DNA of 64,000 bases, taken from the NCBI RefSeq assembly GCF_029892565.1, contig NZ_JARXVH010000003.1, forward strand, positions 620,001 to 684,000. The letters are read 5' to 3'. The DNA is from Streptomyces pseudovenezuelae. GTDB lineage: Bacteria; Actinomycetota; Actinomycetes; Streptomycetales; Streptomycetaceae. Of the stretch, positions 1-7,535 are shown one piece after another. The notes beneath the pieces were generated by a model, which worked only from the letters and a program-made list of their open reading frames with translations, ran no database searches and was not told where the DNA came from. Made by a program: the position numbers and the translations under genes. The number at the start of each line of letters is the position of its first letter. The stretch's first letter is position 1.

Positions 1-147
1 GATCCGGTGCAGGAAGGTGGCCATGAGGGTGTGAACTCTCCGTCTGACGAGGGTCTGGCGGCGGTCCGGCAGCCATCTGTCGGCGGCTGTCGGCGCGTTG
101 GCCGGCGGCCGGGCCTCGGGGGACGGGTCACCGGCCGCCGTGGTCAC
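1..147 (-). CDS. N-terminal fragment of an unidentified protein, cut by the window edge
   Basis: The reverse strand is open from a GTG at 147 to the first base of the window (49 codons, no stop). A GGCGGAA stretch lies just upstream of the GTG. About 43 of the 49 codons end in G or C, as expected for a real gene in this genome. The visible N-terminus is Pro/Ala-rich and then Arg-rich (RRQTLVRRR, then HTLMATFLHRI), so no family can be named. It is transcribed away from the sensor kinase gene, and the palindrome at 208-227 lies between them. The call rests on codon bias and the edge-running frame only. Confidence 0.45.
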   Translation of the reverse strand, partial: MTTAAGDPSPEARPPANAPTAADRWLPDRRQTLVRRRVHTLMATFLHRI

Positions 148-207
148 CAGGTTTCCGCCGGGTCGGGCCGTGGCGTGTCGACCGTTCGGTCGTGACGCGC
201 ACCGGCC

Positions 208-227
208 TGTCGGTCATTCGGCCGACA
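208..227. promoter_or_regulatory. 20-bp palindromic operator candidate upstream of the sensor kinase
   Basis: The sequence TGTCGGTCATTCGGCCGACA has perfect 6-bp inverted arms (TGTCGG/CCGACA). The identical 20 bases recur at 2231-2250, upstream of the response regulator that faces this kinase. An exact repeat of a palindrome at both promoters of one two-component pair points to a shared regulator-binding site, perhaps autoregulation. Two further TGTCGG half-sites lie at 78-83 and 88-93. Confidence 0.6.
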
Positions 228-260
228 CCGATTCAGGCCTGCGCTCCTACGCTGAACCGC

Positions 261-1481
261 GTGGACTGGAAACTCCTGCTCAACCCGGCCGCCGGTCGGC
301 TGCTCAAGATCAGCAGCCTGATCGCGTTCATCCTCACCTGGGCCGCGGACCTCGCCCTGCTCAGCAGGAGCCCCGATCCGTACGGATCGCCCACGACCTG
401 GCTGCCCGTGTTCGTCACCGGCCCGCTGGTCGGGCTGCTCGCCCTCGGCCGGCCGCGCTCGGCCGGACTGGTCAAGCGGGTCGTCGGCGCGGTGACGATC
501 TCCGTCGCGATGACCGTCTGGACCATGTTCGAACCCTCCGACCTGGGGTGGTGGGGGGCGCTGGAGACGGCCGGGCTGCTCGTCCTCGTCGTGCACACCA
601 CCGGGTACGCCTGGCGGCCGGGTCTCGCGACCGCGTACACCCTCGCGGTGATCGCCGTGATCCTCGCGGTGCCGCTGCGCAGCGGATCACGAGGGGCGTT
701 CGCCGCCGGCGGCTACGTCCTGACCATCGCCGTGGCGATCTGCGTCGTCATCGGCTGTGCCGTCCGCTCCCTGGAGGTCCGCAGGGAACGCGCCGTGCAC
801 GACGTGCGCCAGGCCGAACGCCTGGCCCTCGCCCGTGATCTGCACGACCTGATCGCCCATCACATGACCGGCATCATCGTGCAGGCCAACGCCGCGCTGA
901 CCATCAAGGCCACCGCCCCCGACAAGGTGGAGCCCATCCTGCGCGAGATCGCCCGGTCCGGCACGGAGACCCTGGAGTCGATGCGCCGCCTGGTACGCGT
1001 CCTGCGCGAGGACAACCACACCGCCCTGCGCCCCGGCGACCTGCTCACCGAGCTGGCCGACCTGGTCTCCGCCCACTCCACCGCCTCCGGCGACGCCACA
1101 CCCGCCCAACTGGAGGTCACGGCGGCGGCCCGCACCGCCCGCCTCAGCCCCGAGGTCGAACTCTCCGTGCAGCGGCTGGTCCAGGAGGCCCTCACCAACG
1201 TCCGCCGCCACGCCTCCGGCGCCCGCACCACCGTCCACCTGGACGTCGACCGTGCCTGGCTTGAGGTGACGGTCACCAACACCGCGCCCCGCCACAAGGC
1301 CGCCGTACCCGCCGGCGGTCGCGGCGGCTTCGGCCTGCTGGGCCTGCGCGAACGCGTCGAGGCCCTCGACGGCACCCTCGGCACCGGCGCGCTCCCCCAC
1401 GGCGGCTGGCAGGTCCAGGCCGCCTTCCCCCTGGCCGTGCCAGCCGACACCACCCTCCAGGCCGACCGGCCCGGGCGTTGA
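261..1481 (+). CDS. Two-component sensor histidine kinase (NarL/DesK type)
   Basis: Membrane sensor kinase that would autophosphorylate and pass phosphate to a NarL-type regulator. The N-terminal part holds several hydrophobic segments, so the sensor region is membrane-embedded with no large outer domain. A HisKA_3 dimerisation motif follows (ARDLHDLIAHH, phosphoacceptor His about residue 195), then a HATPase region with the N-box QEALTNVRRHASG and a GGFGLLGLRERV G-box. The start is uncertain. GTG 261 (406 aa) is preferred because an earlier in-frame GTG at 192 would put the 20-bp palindrome inside the gene. Neither start has a clear Shine-Dalgarno sequence, and translation from 261 could be leaderless. 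The gene ends 10 bp from the convergent response regulator gene. Confidence 0.9.
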   Translation: MDWKLLLNPAAGRLLKISSLIAFILTWAADLALLSRSPDPYGSPTTWLPVFVTGPLVGLLALGRPRSAGLVKRVVGAVTISVAMTVWTMFEPSDLGWWGALETAGLLVLVVHTTGYAWRPGLATAYTLAVIAVILAVPLRSGSRGAFAAGGYVLTIAVAICVVIGCAVRSLEVRRERAVHDVRQAERLALARDLHDLIAHHMTGIIVQANAALTIKATAPDKVEPILREIARSGTETLESMRRLVRVLREDNHTALRPGDLLTELADLVSAHSTASGDATPAQLEVTAAARTARLSPEVELSVQRLVQEALTNVRRHASGARTTVHLDVDRAWLEVTVTNTAPRHKAAVPAGGRGGFGLLGLRERVEALDGTLGTGALPHGGWQVQAAFPLAVPADTTLQADRPGR

Positions 1482-1491
1482 CGGGCGGGCG

Positions 1492-2165
1492 TCACCGGGG
1501 CCGGTGCACCGCGCCGTGCTCCCACGCCCACGCGGCGACCTCCACCCGGTTGCGGGCGTCGAGCTTGGCCTGGATCCGCGCCAGATACGTCTTCACCGTC
1601 GACAGCGACAGAAACAGCGCGTCGCCGATCTCCTGATTGGTCCGCCCCACCGCCACCAGCCGCACGATGTCCAGCTCACGCTCACTGAGCCCACCGACCC
1701 CCGCGTCCCCCGACGCCGAACCCCGCTCGGTCTCCTCCAGCCGGCGCAGCAGCCGCACCGTCACCGCGGGCGACACCAGCGCGTCCCCCGGGCCGCCGCC
1801 TGCACCGCCTCCACCAACAGCCCCGGCGAGGCGTCCTTGAGCAGAAACCCGCACGCCCCGTTCCGCAGGCCGGTCCGTACGTAGTCGTCCTGGTCGAAGG
1901 TGGTGATCAGTACGACGTTCATCGGATCGACCACTCCCGGCCCCGCCAACTGCCGGACCACGTCCAGGCCGTCCAGGCGGGGCATGCGAATGTCGGTCAG
2001 CACGACGTCCGGGCGCAGCCGGCGTGCCAGTTCGACGCACTCGACACCGTCGGCGGCTTCCCCGACGACGTCGATGCCCGGCTGCGCCCCCAGGATCAGA
2101 CTGAATCCGGTGCGCACCAGCTGCTGGTCGTCGGCGATCACCACAGTGATCCGTGTATCGGCCAC
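1492..2165 (-). pseudogene. NarL/FixJ-family response regulator, frameshifted between receiver and HTH domains
   Basis: Cognate regulator of the adjacent kinase. The GTG start at 2165 follows a TAGGAAC ribosome site. The receiver domain is intact: acidic pair in VVIADDQQ, phospho-acceptor Asp in DVVLTDIRMP, switch region VLITTFDQ, and Lys in GFLLKDAS. The LuxR-type HTH (LSERELDIVRLVAVGRTNQEI ending in STVKTYLARI) is also intact but in another frame. The frames part at a C5G3 run near 1784-1791. One extra base there restores a normal 224-residue NarL regulator. It is either a sequencing or assembly slip in the homopolymer or a real mutation. The arrangement is convergent with the kinase, which is unusual for a two-component pair. 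Confidence 0.85.
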
Positions 2166-2230
2166 CGCCTGTTCCTACCACGGCGTGAGCGACGGTCGCG
2201 TCGACCGTGCCTGTGGTTCTCCCGCGCGGC

Positions 2231-2250
2231 TGTCGGTCATTCGGCCGACA
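2231..2250. promoter_or_regulatory. Second copy of the 20-bp palindrome, upstream of the response regulator
   Basis: Identical to 208-227, here with arms one base longer (C2230 pairs with G2251). It lies 66 bp upstream of the regulator's GTG start at 2165, a usual operator distance. The two copies flank the kinase/regulator pair like bookends. Confidence 0.6.
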
Positions 2251-2314
2251 GGCCGGGTGTTCGGCTTGCGCTCCCCCGAGGGGGTCGTCCGAGGCGGAGG
2301 GCGCAAGCCGAGGG

Positions 2315-3178
2315 TTACTCCGGCTGGTGTTCCGGGCCTCCGAAGTCCGGGCTGGTGTAGTCCGGGCTCGTGAAGCTCGGGCGTGGGCCGGCGGCCGGAC
2401 CGTCGTCCGGGCTGCTGAAGCCCGGGCTGTTGTAGCCGAGGTGCGGGATGCGGTTGGTCGGCGCCGACGGTGCCGTGGGGTGCAGGGCCACGGCGGAGCC
2501 GGGGTCGGCCAGCGCGTCTCGCAGGAAGGGCAGGATGCCGCGCTCCAGGAGTGCCTCGCGCCAGGCTTCCCTGGCTCGGGCCACCTCCTCGCCGAGTTCT
2601 CCGTAGAGGCCGGTCTCGAGCGAGGGCCTGTTGCGCAGTGCGGTGAGCAGCAGCCCGACGGCGGCGACGAGGATCGCGGCCGCGGTCATGGCGCCGAACA
2701 CCCATCCGGCGGTGATCATGGTCTGGGCGAAGGCCGGCTCGGGGTCGAGCATCTTGAGGATGTAGCCCACGAGCAGGAAGATCGCCGCGGCCGTGCCGGC
2801 GAGGACGGGAGTGAGGACCGCGGCGACGGCGACGGCGCCCGCCCCTTCGGCTGCCTCTCCCAGGGTGGTGGCGAGCCCCATCGCGCCCACGCCCGACTCG
2901 GCCGAGCCGGTCTCGCGGACGGACGACGGGGTGGACGACGCCGGCTGGCGCAGTTCCTCGCGGACCTTCACGTAGTGCTGGTACTCGGTCGCGGCGGCCA
3001 CCGTGATGAGGGCGGTGGCGTTCAGCGCCATGGTGCGCAGCTGTTCGGGGTTCAGCCGCTGTCCGACAGCGGCCAGTTCCGGGCGGGTAGGGGCGGAGCG
3101 CAGCGCCTCGTCGAGGATCCGCTCGTACTCCTGGCGGTCCTCGCTGTGCAGGTGCTGCGGAACGCTGTTCATGTGCAT
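2315..3178 (-). CDS. Two-helix membrane protein with SP-rich C-terminal repeats, function unknown
   Basis: A protein of 287 residues. The ATG at 3178 is chosen because GGAG lies 9 nt upstream. The N-terminal third is soluble and charged (HLHSEDRQEYERILDEAL). Two long hydrophobic helices follow in the middle (VAAVLTPVLAGTAAAIFLLV and AGWVFGAMTAAAILVAAVGL). An amphipathic region rich in Glu and Arg comes next. The C-terminal tail has a repeating S-P-D/G-F/Y pattern (NSPGF, SSPDD, TSPDY, TSPDF). I do not recognise a family. The tail could be a disordered, surface- or partner-binding repeat. Confidence 0.75.
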   Translation of the reverse strand: MHMNSVPQHLHSEDRQEYERILDEALRSAPTRPELAAVGQRLNPEQLRTMALNATALITVAAATEYQHYVKVREELRQPASSTPSSVRETGSAESGVGAMGLATTLGEAAEGAGAVAVAAVLTPVLAGTAAAIFLLVGYILKMLDPEPAFAQTMITAGWVFGAMTAAAILVAAVGLLLTALRNRPSLETGLYGELGEEVARAREAWREALLERGILPFLRDALADPGSAVALHPTAPSAPTNRIPHLGYNSPGFSSPDDGPAAGPRPSFTSPDYTSPDFGGPEHQPE

Positions 3179-3371
3179 CCCCCGATGCTCCGTAGGGCTT
3201 GGGGCTCGCATGCCAACGAGCCGTCGGGCAGAAACGGAGGGGAGCCTGCTACGGATAAGCCGATGGTAGAGCGGTGACGGCACAGGGTGACAGGGGGTTT
3301 CCAGAAATTGGGCCCTGGCCTGCGCTGTTAATCGCGGTCGCCGCGCGGGGGGATACCTGCCCTGTGAACGT

Positions 3372-4457
3372 CTAGTTTTCCAGCGGCAGTTGCTGGACCA
3401 GCAGTTTTCCGGCCATGGTCACCCCGCCGTCCATCGCGATGGCCAGGCCGTCGGCGTAGATGTGCGGTCCCTCGACCAGCGGACGGGGATCCTCTTCGCT
3501 CTCCTCGGAGCCCACTTCGCCCAGCAGATAGGGAATGGGGCTGTGCCCGTGCACGATGCGGGTGCCGCCGTACATGTCCAGCAGGGAGCGCACGGCGTCC
3601 GCGCCGCCCTCGTCGCGGAAGGAGAAGCGCTTGGTGAACTTGCGGAACAGGTCCCAGCATTCGTCCGCGTCGTTGCGGGTGAGGGTCTCGCGGACGGTGT
3701 CGTTGACCGCCTCGATCGAGTCGCCGTAGTCGAGGTAGGCGGTGGTGTCGGAGTGGACGAGCAGATAGCCGTCCACCTCCTCGACGGCGTCGAGGCGGGC
3801 CATCCACTGCAAGTGGTGGTCCTGGAGGCGGTCCATGTCGGTCTTCTGGCCGCCGTTGAGCAGCCAGGCCGCCTGGAAGGTGGCGGTGCCCGCACCGGAG
3901 TTGACGGGGGTGTCGGAGAACCGCTTGGCGCCGAGCAGCAGCAACTCGTGGTTGCCCATGAGGGCCTTGCAGTAGCCGCCGGCCGCGGCCGCCTCGGCGG
4001 ACAGCCGCATCACGAGGTCGATGACACCGATGCCGTCGGGCCCGCGGTCGGTGAAGTCGCCGAGGAACCACAACCGGGCGGTGCCGGCGCTCCAGTTGCC
4101 CGCGGAATCGATCAGACCTCGCTCCTGGAGTGCGGCCAGCAGTTCGTCGAGGTAGCCGTGCACGTCACCGACGACGAAGAGCGGACCGGCGGCGCCTTCC
4201 TCCCGGTCCGGGGCGGCCAGGGAGGCGGGGTCGGCGGGCACTTGAAGCGTGTCACCGCGGTTGATGACGGGCAGGTCCCGCCGGGTCGGCGTGTACCCCT
4301 CGGGGTGGTCGGCCGCCTCCTCGACGGGTACGGCGACGTCACCCGGGTGCGTGGTGTCGCCGTACGGACCGGTCTCGTGGACGTACGCCGGCACCCGGAA
4401 GTCGCGCAGCGTCGCCGCCCGCTCCGCCTCGGGTCCCTGACCGGCCCCCTGAGTCAT
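3372..4457 (-). CDS. Metallophosphoesterase (calcineurin-like, bis(5'-nucleosyl)tetraphosphatase/PPP type)
   Basis: Predicted cytoplasmic dinuclear-metal phosphatase of 361 residues. The signature motifs are in order: GDVHGYLDEL, GDFTDRGPDG, GNHELLLLG, then two later His sites (LLVHSD and RIVHGHSPIPYL). This is the GDxHG/GDxxDRG/GNHE set of PPP-like phosphoesterases. An N-terminal extension of roughly 90 residues precedes the catalytic fold. The ATG at 4457 follows a GGAGGGG ribosome site. The gene is monocistronic, between a LacI regulator and a membrane protein, so its substrate (protein, diadenosine tetraphosphate or other) cannot be deduced. Confidence 0.88.
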   Translation of the reverse strand: MTQGAGQGPEAERAATLRDFRVPAYVHETGPYGDTTHPGDVAVPVEEAADHPEGYTPTRRDLPVINRGDTLQVPADPASLAAPDREEGAAGPLFVVGDVHGYLDELLAALQERGLIDSAGNWSAGTARLWFLGDFTDRGPDGIGVIDLVMRLSAEAAAAGGYCKALMGNHELLLLGAKRFSDTPVNSGAGTATFQAAWLLNGGQKTDMDRLQDHHLQWMARLDAVEEVDGYLLVHSDTTAYLDYGDSIEAVNDTVRETLTRNDADECWDLFRKFTKRFSFRDEGGADAVRSLLDMYGGTRIVHGHSPIPYLLGEVGSEESEEDPRPLVEGPHIYADGLAIAMDGGVTMAGKLLVQQLPLEN

Positions 4458-4657
4458 CAGACCCCTCCACCATCACGCCGCATCTGAACCGCTTCGGACT
4501 GCCTGGTCGCAGCGGCCCGCGGTGTCGTGGGCCCATCATAGGAATGCCGATCGCGCCATGTGATGACCCAGGGGTGGTGAATCGGAGCAAGAGTCCAGTT
4601 CACCGCGGCTTTCGCCCCGATTGGGCAGGGCTTGGACCACCCAGGGTGATGGTCGGC

Positions 4658-5746
4658 CTACCCCTTCTCGGGTGACCTCGGCGGGCTGACCGTCGTGCGC
4701 GGCGGACGGCGTTGGGACGAGGTGCGCACGATCAGCTCCGTCGGTATCACCTGCTCGACCGGTTGGTCCGAATCGACCCCCTCGATCGCGTCGATGAGCA
4801 GCTGCACCACGGCGGTGCCGATGCGACGCGGCTTCAGCGAGAGCGTGGTGACGGGTGGCTCGGTGTTGGCGTACACGGTGGACTCGCTGCAGCAGACCAG
4901 AAGCAGGTCGTCCGGTACGCGCAGGCCGTAGCGGCGGGCCGCGGCGAGCAGATCGGTGCCGTTGGGGTCGAACAGGCCGTAGACGGCGTCGGGACGGTCC
5001 GGGCGGGCGAGCAGCCGGTCGGCGGCGACGGCGCCCGCGCACGGGTCGTGCGCCGGGTACTCCTCGTACACCGGGTCCTGGCCGACGCGTTCGCACCAGC
5101 GCAGGTACGCCGTGGTCGACAGGCGGGTGTACGTGTCCGTGGTCGTGCCGGTCAGCAGGCCGATGCGGCGGGCGCCGGCGGCGGCGAGGTGGTCGAGGAT
5201 GCCGAGGACGGCGGCCTCGTGGTCGTTGTCGACCCACGCGGTGACCGGGAGCGAGCCGGCCGGGCGGCCGTCGGAGACGACCGGTAAACCCTGCCGGACG
5301 AGCTCGCTGACCACCGGGTCCTGGTCGGAGGGGTCGATGACGACCGTGCCGTCCAGGGCGACGTTCGACCACACGTCGTGGCGCGAGGTCGCGGGGAGGA
5401 TCACCAGCGCGTAGCCGCGGGCGAGCGCCGCCGAGGTGGCGGCTCTGGCCATCTCCGCGAAGTACGCGAACTCGGTGAAGGTGAAAGGTTCATCCCCGTA
5501 CGTCGTCACGGTCAGGCCGATGAGCCCTGACTTGCCGGTACGGAGCGTGCGGGCGGCCGCCGACGGGCGGTAGCCCAGTCGGTCGGCGACCTCGCGGACG
5601 TGGCGGCGGGTGGCGTCCGGGAGCCTGCCCTTGCCGTTCAGGGCGTCGGAGACGGTCGTGATGGAGACTCCGGCGGCGGCGGCCACGTCTCTGATGCCCG
5701 CTCGGCCCGGCCTGCTCCCTCGACGTGAGGTTTCCGCGCGGCTCAC
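4658..5746 (-). CDS. LacI-family transcriptional regulator
   Basis: DNA-binding repressor with an N-terminal LacI HTH (GIRDVAAAAGVSITTVSDALNG) and hinge region (VREVADRLGYRPSAAARTLR). A periplasmic-binding-protein-like ligand domain follows and continues to about residue 350. The GTG at 5746 is chosen because AGGGAAG lies about 8 nt upstream, whereas the ATG at 5770 has no ribosome site. The gene is divergent from the aminotransferase at 6199 across 450 bp, and a 13-bp palindrome at 5867-5879 is a candidate operator. Its ligand is unknown, since no sugar-uptake genes lie alongside. Confidence 0.88.
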   Translation of the reverse strand: MSRAETSRRGSRPGRAGIRDVAAAAGVSITTVSDALNGKGRLPDATRRHVREVADRLGYRPSAAARTLRTGKSGLIGLTVTTYGDEPFTFTEFAYFAEMARAATSAALARGYALVILPATSRHDVWSNVALDGTVVIDPSDQDPVVSELVRQGLPVVSDGRPAGSLPVTAWVDNDHEAAVLGILDHLAAAGARRIGLLTGTTTDTYTRLSTTAYLRWCERVGQDPVYEEYPAHDPCAGAVAADRLLARPDRPDAVYGLFDPNGTDLLAAARRYGLRVPDDLLLVCCSESTVYANTEPPVTTLSLKPRRIGTAVVQLLIDAIEGVDSDQPVEQVIPTELIVRTSSQRRPPRTTVSPPRSPEKG

Positions 5747-6198
5747 CTGGTGCTTCCCTGCTGCTGTCATGGCGAGCCGATAGTAGGGCTCATGCGGTCG
5801 GGTAGGGCGGACGCATATGCACGCGTTGACAGGCACGTTTCTGCATGGTCATTTAGCATCAACTACCTTTGAAACAAAGTCAGTTGAACGATCCAATGGC
5901 ACTACGTGACTTGTCGGCACGCATGAGCCTGCCAACTTCCCGATGTTTCGAAGAGGTCTCAACTCACCTGCACGGGTGATGCGCGCCACGGCGTGAGCCA
6001 CCGGCGCATAGATATATGTGGTCGCGCCCCCCGATTCGTCAGACTTCGTGCGCTGATGCCCGTGATGCGCGTGTGACGGATGAGGTCCGATCAGGACAGC
6101 CCTCGGCTGTACGCACCGACGGCGAATCCTCATAAGGTGAGAAGTATTGGAAGCCGGTGGTGGCGACGGGTCCGCCGGTGGTCGCGAGGAGGACTGCG
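5747..6198. other. Intergenic region between divergent lacI-type and aminotransferase genes
   Basis: About 450 bp, less GC-rich than the genes on either side and without a convincing coding frame. It must carry the promoters of both divergent genes. It holds the palindrome at 5867-5879 and a TTGACA at 5826-5831, for which I found no well-spaced -10 partner. Close to the aminotransferase there is an AT-rich patch around 6009-6016 (atatatg). Confidence 0.6.
5867..5879. promoter_or_regulatory. CTTTGAAACAAAG palindrome, candidate operator
   Basis: Perfect 5-bp arms around a 3-base centre, in the AT-richest part of the divergent promoter region of the LacI-type gene. LacI-family operators usually have a central CG, which this lacks, so binding by the neighbouring repressor is only a possibility. 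Confidence 0.35.
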
Positions 6199-7278
6199 GT
6201 GAGTGAGACGAGCCCCAAGCTGCGCGCCGAGCTGGCGGGTATCCCCACCTACAAGCCGGGCAAGCCGGCCGCCGGCGGCGGCCCGGCGGCCTACAAGCTG
6301 TCCTCCAACGAGAACCCGTATCCGCCGCTGCCGGGTGTGCTGGAGAGCGTGACGGCCGCGGCCTCCTCCTTCAACCGCTACCCGGACATGGCCTGCACGG
6401 GCCTGATGAACGAACTGTCCGACCGCTTCGGCGTCCCGCTCACCGACCTGGCCACCGGCACCGGCTCGGTCGGCGTCGCCCAGCAGCTGCTGCAGGCGAC
6501 CGCGGGACCCGGCGACGAGGTCATCTACGCCTGGCGGTCCTTCGAGGCGTACCCGATCATCACGCAGATCAGCGGTGCCACGGCGGTGCAGGTGCCGCTG
6601 ACCCCGGGCGATGTGCACGACCTGGACGCGATGGCGGACGCGATCACCGAGCGGACCCGCCTGATCTTCGTCTGCAACCCGAACAACCCGACGGGGACGG
6701 TCGTACGGCGGGCCGAGCTGGAGCGGTTCCTGGACCGGGTGCCCGCCGATGTGCTCGTCGTACTGGACGAGGCCTATCGCGAGTTCATCCGGGACATCGA
6801 GGTGCCGGACGGCGTGGAGCTGTACCGCCGGCGGCCGAACGTCTGCGTGCTGCGGACCTTCTCCAAGGCGTACGGCCTCGCGGGTCTGCGCGTCGGCTTC
6901 GCGATCGCCCATGAGCCGGTGGCGGCGGCGCTGCGCAAGACGGCGGTGCCCTTCGGCGTGAGCCAGCTCGCCCAGGACGCGGCGATCGCCTCGCTGCGGG
7001 CCGAGGACGAACTGCTCGGCCGGGTCGGCTCGTTGGTCGGCGAGCGCCACCGCGTGCTCGACGCGCTGCGGGGCCAGGGCTGGACGGTGCCCGAGACCCA
7101 GGCCAACTTCGTCTGGCTGCGGCTGGGGGAGCGCACGCTCGACTTCGCGGCGGCTGCCGAGCAGCACGGGGTCGTGGTCCGGCCGTTCGCCGGCGAGGGC
7201 GCGCGGATCACGGTGGGGGAGACCGAGGCCAACGACATCTTCCTGAAGGTGGCGGAGGCGTTCCGCAAGGAGCTCTAG
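6199..7278 (+). CDS. pat: Histidinol-phosphate/aromatic aminotransferase (HisC/Pat family)
   Basis: PLP-dependent aminotransferase (359 aa) of the HisC family, likely acting on aromatic keto acids such as phenylpyruvate (Pat-type) or on histidinol phosphate. Visible features are the N-terminal [13 protein letters not shown] motif, substrate and cofactor motifs CNPNNPTGT and LDEAYREF, and the PLP-lysine site [14 protein letters not shown]. The GTG at 6199 follows GAGGAGG and is preferred to the upstream in-frame codons. The gene is not in a histidine operon, which favours the Pat role. A phenylalanine-pathway gene, pheA, lies 24 kb away. Its 3' end begins a short tandem repeat at 7269. Confidence 0.85.
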   Translation: MSETSPKLRAELAGIPTYKPGKPAAGGGPAAYKLSSNENPYPPLPGVLESVTAAASSFNRYPDMACTGLMNELSDRFGVPLTDLATGTGSVGVAQQLLQATAGPGDEVIYAWRSFEAYPIITQISGATAVQVPLTPGDVHDLDAMADAITERTRLIFVCNPNNPTGTVVRRAELERFLDRVPADVLVVLDEAYREFIRDIEVPDGVELYRRRPNVCVLRTFSKAYGLAGLRVGFAIAHEPVAAALRKTAVPFGVSQLAQDAAIASLRAEDELLGRVGSLVGERHRVLDALRGQGWTVPETQANFVWLRLGERTLDFAAAAEQHGVVVRPFAGEGARITVGETEANDIFLKVAEAFRKEL

Positions 7279-7348
7279 CCTCCGGCGGATTCGCGAGGAG
7301 CTCCGGCCTCCGGCGGATTCCGGGCGGAGTTCCCGCCTTCGGCGATGG
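7269..7348 (+). repeat. Three tandem copies of a ~28-bp unit at the end of the aminotransferase gene
   Basis: The unit GGAGCTC-NN-GCCTCCGGCGGATTC occurs at 7269-7292 and 7297-7320 (period 28), with a degenerate third copy from 7326. The first copy contains the last codons and stop of the aminotransferase gene, so the repeat probably arose by slippage there. A role in termination is possible but no clean hairpin with a T-run is present. Confidence 0.6.
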
Positions 7349-7436
7349 TCCGGCGATGTGATGTGGGTCCCCTTTGCCCGTCAGGGGGCCCCACCCGCCC
7401 GGAGTCGAACTGCCATGCGTCATACTTGCTTGTGAA

Positions 7437-7452
7437 TGTGAACGCGTTCACA
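7437..7452. promoter_or_regulatory. Rex operator (ROP) upstream of cydA
   Basis: TGTGAACGCGTTCACA is a perfect 16-bp palindrome matching the Rex operator described in Streptomyces (TGTGAAC-N-GTTCACA type). It sits 84 bp before the cydA start. Rex is an NADH/NAD+-sensing repressor known to control cydABCD in S. coelicolor, so a high NADH/NAD+ ratio (low oxygen) should derepress the operon. Confidence 0.92.
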
Positions 7453-7535
7453 AGCGTGTCCCATTGCTCCACTTTGTGTACGACAAAAGGGGCAAACTGC
7501 CGCTGTGACCACGGCGACATAAGGAGACTGACGAC

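Noticed and set aside
5826..5859. TTGACA with a downstream TAGCAT as a sigma-70-type promoter
   Set aside because: The spacing is 22 bp, too long, and the closer TCATTT is a poor -10 box.
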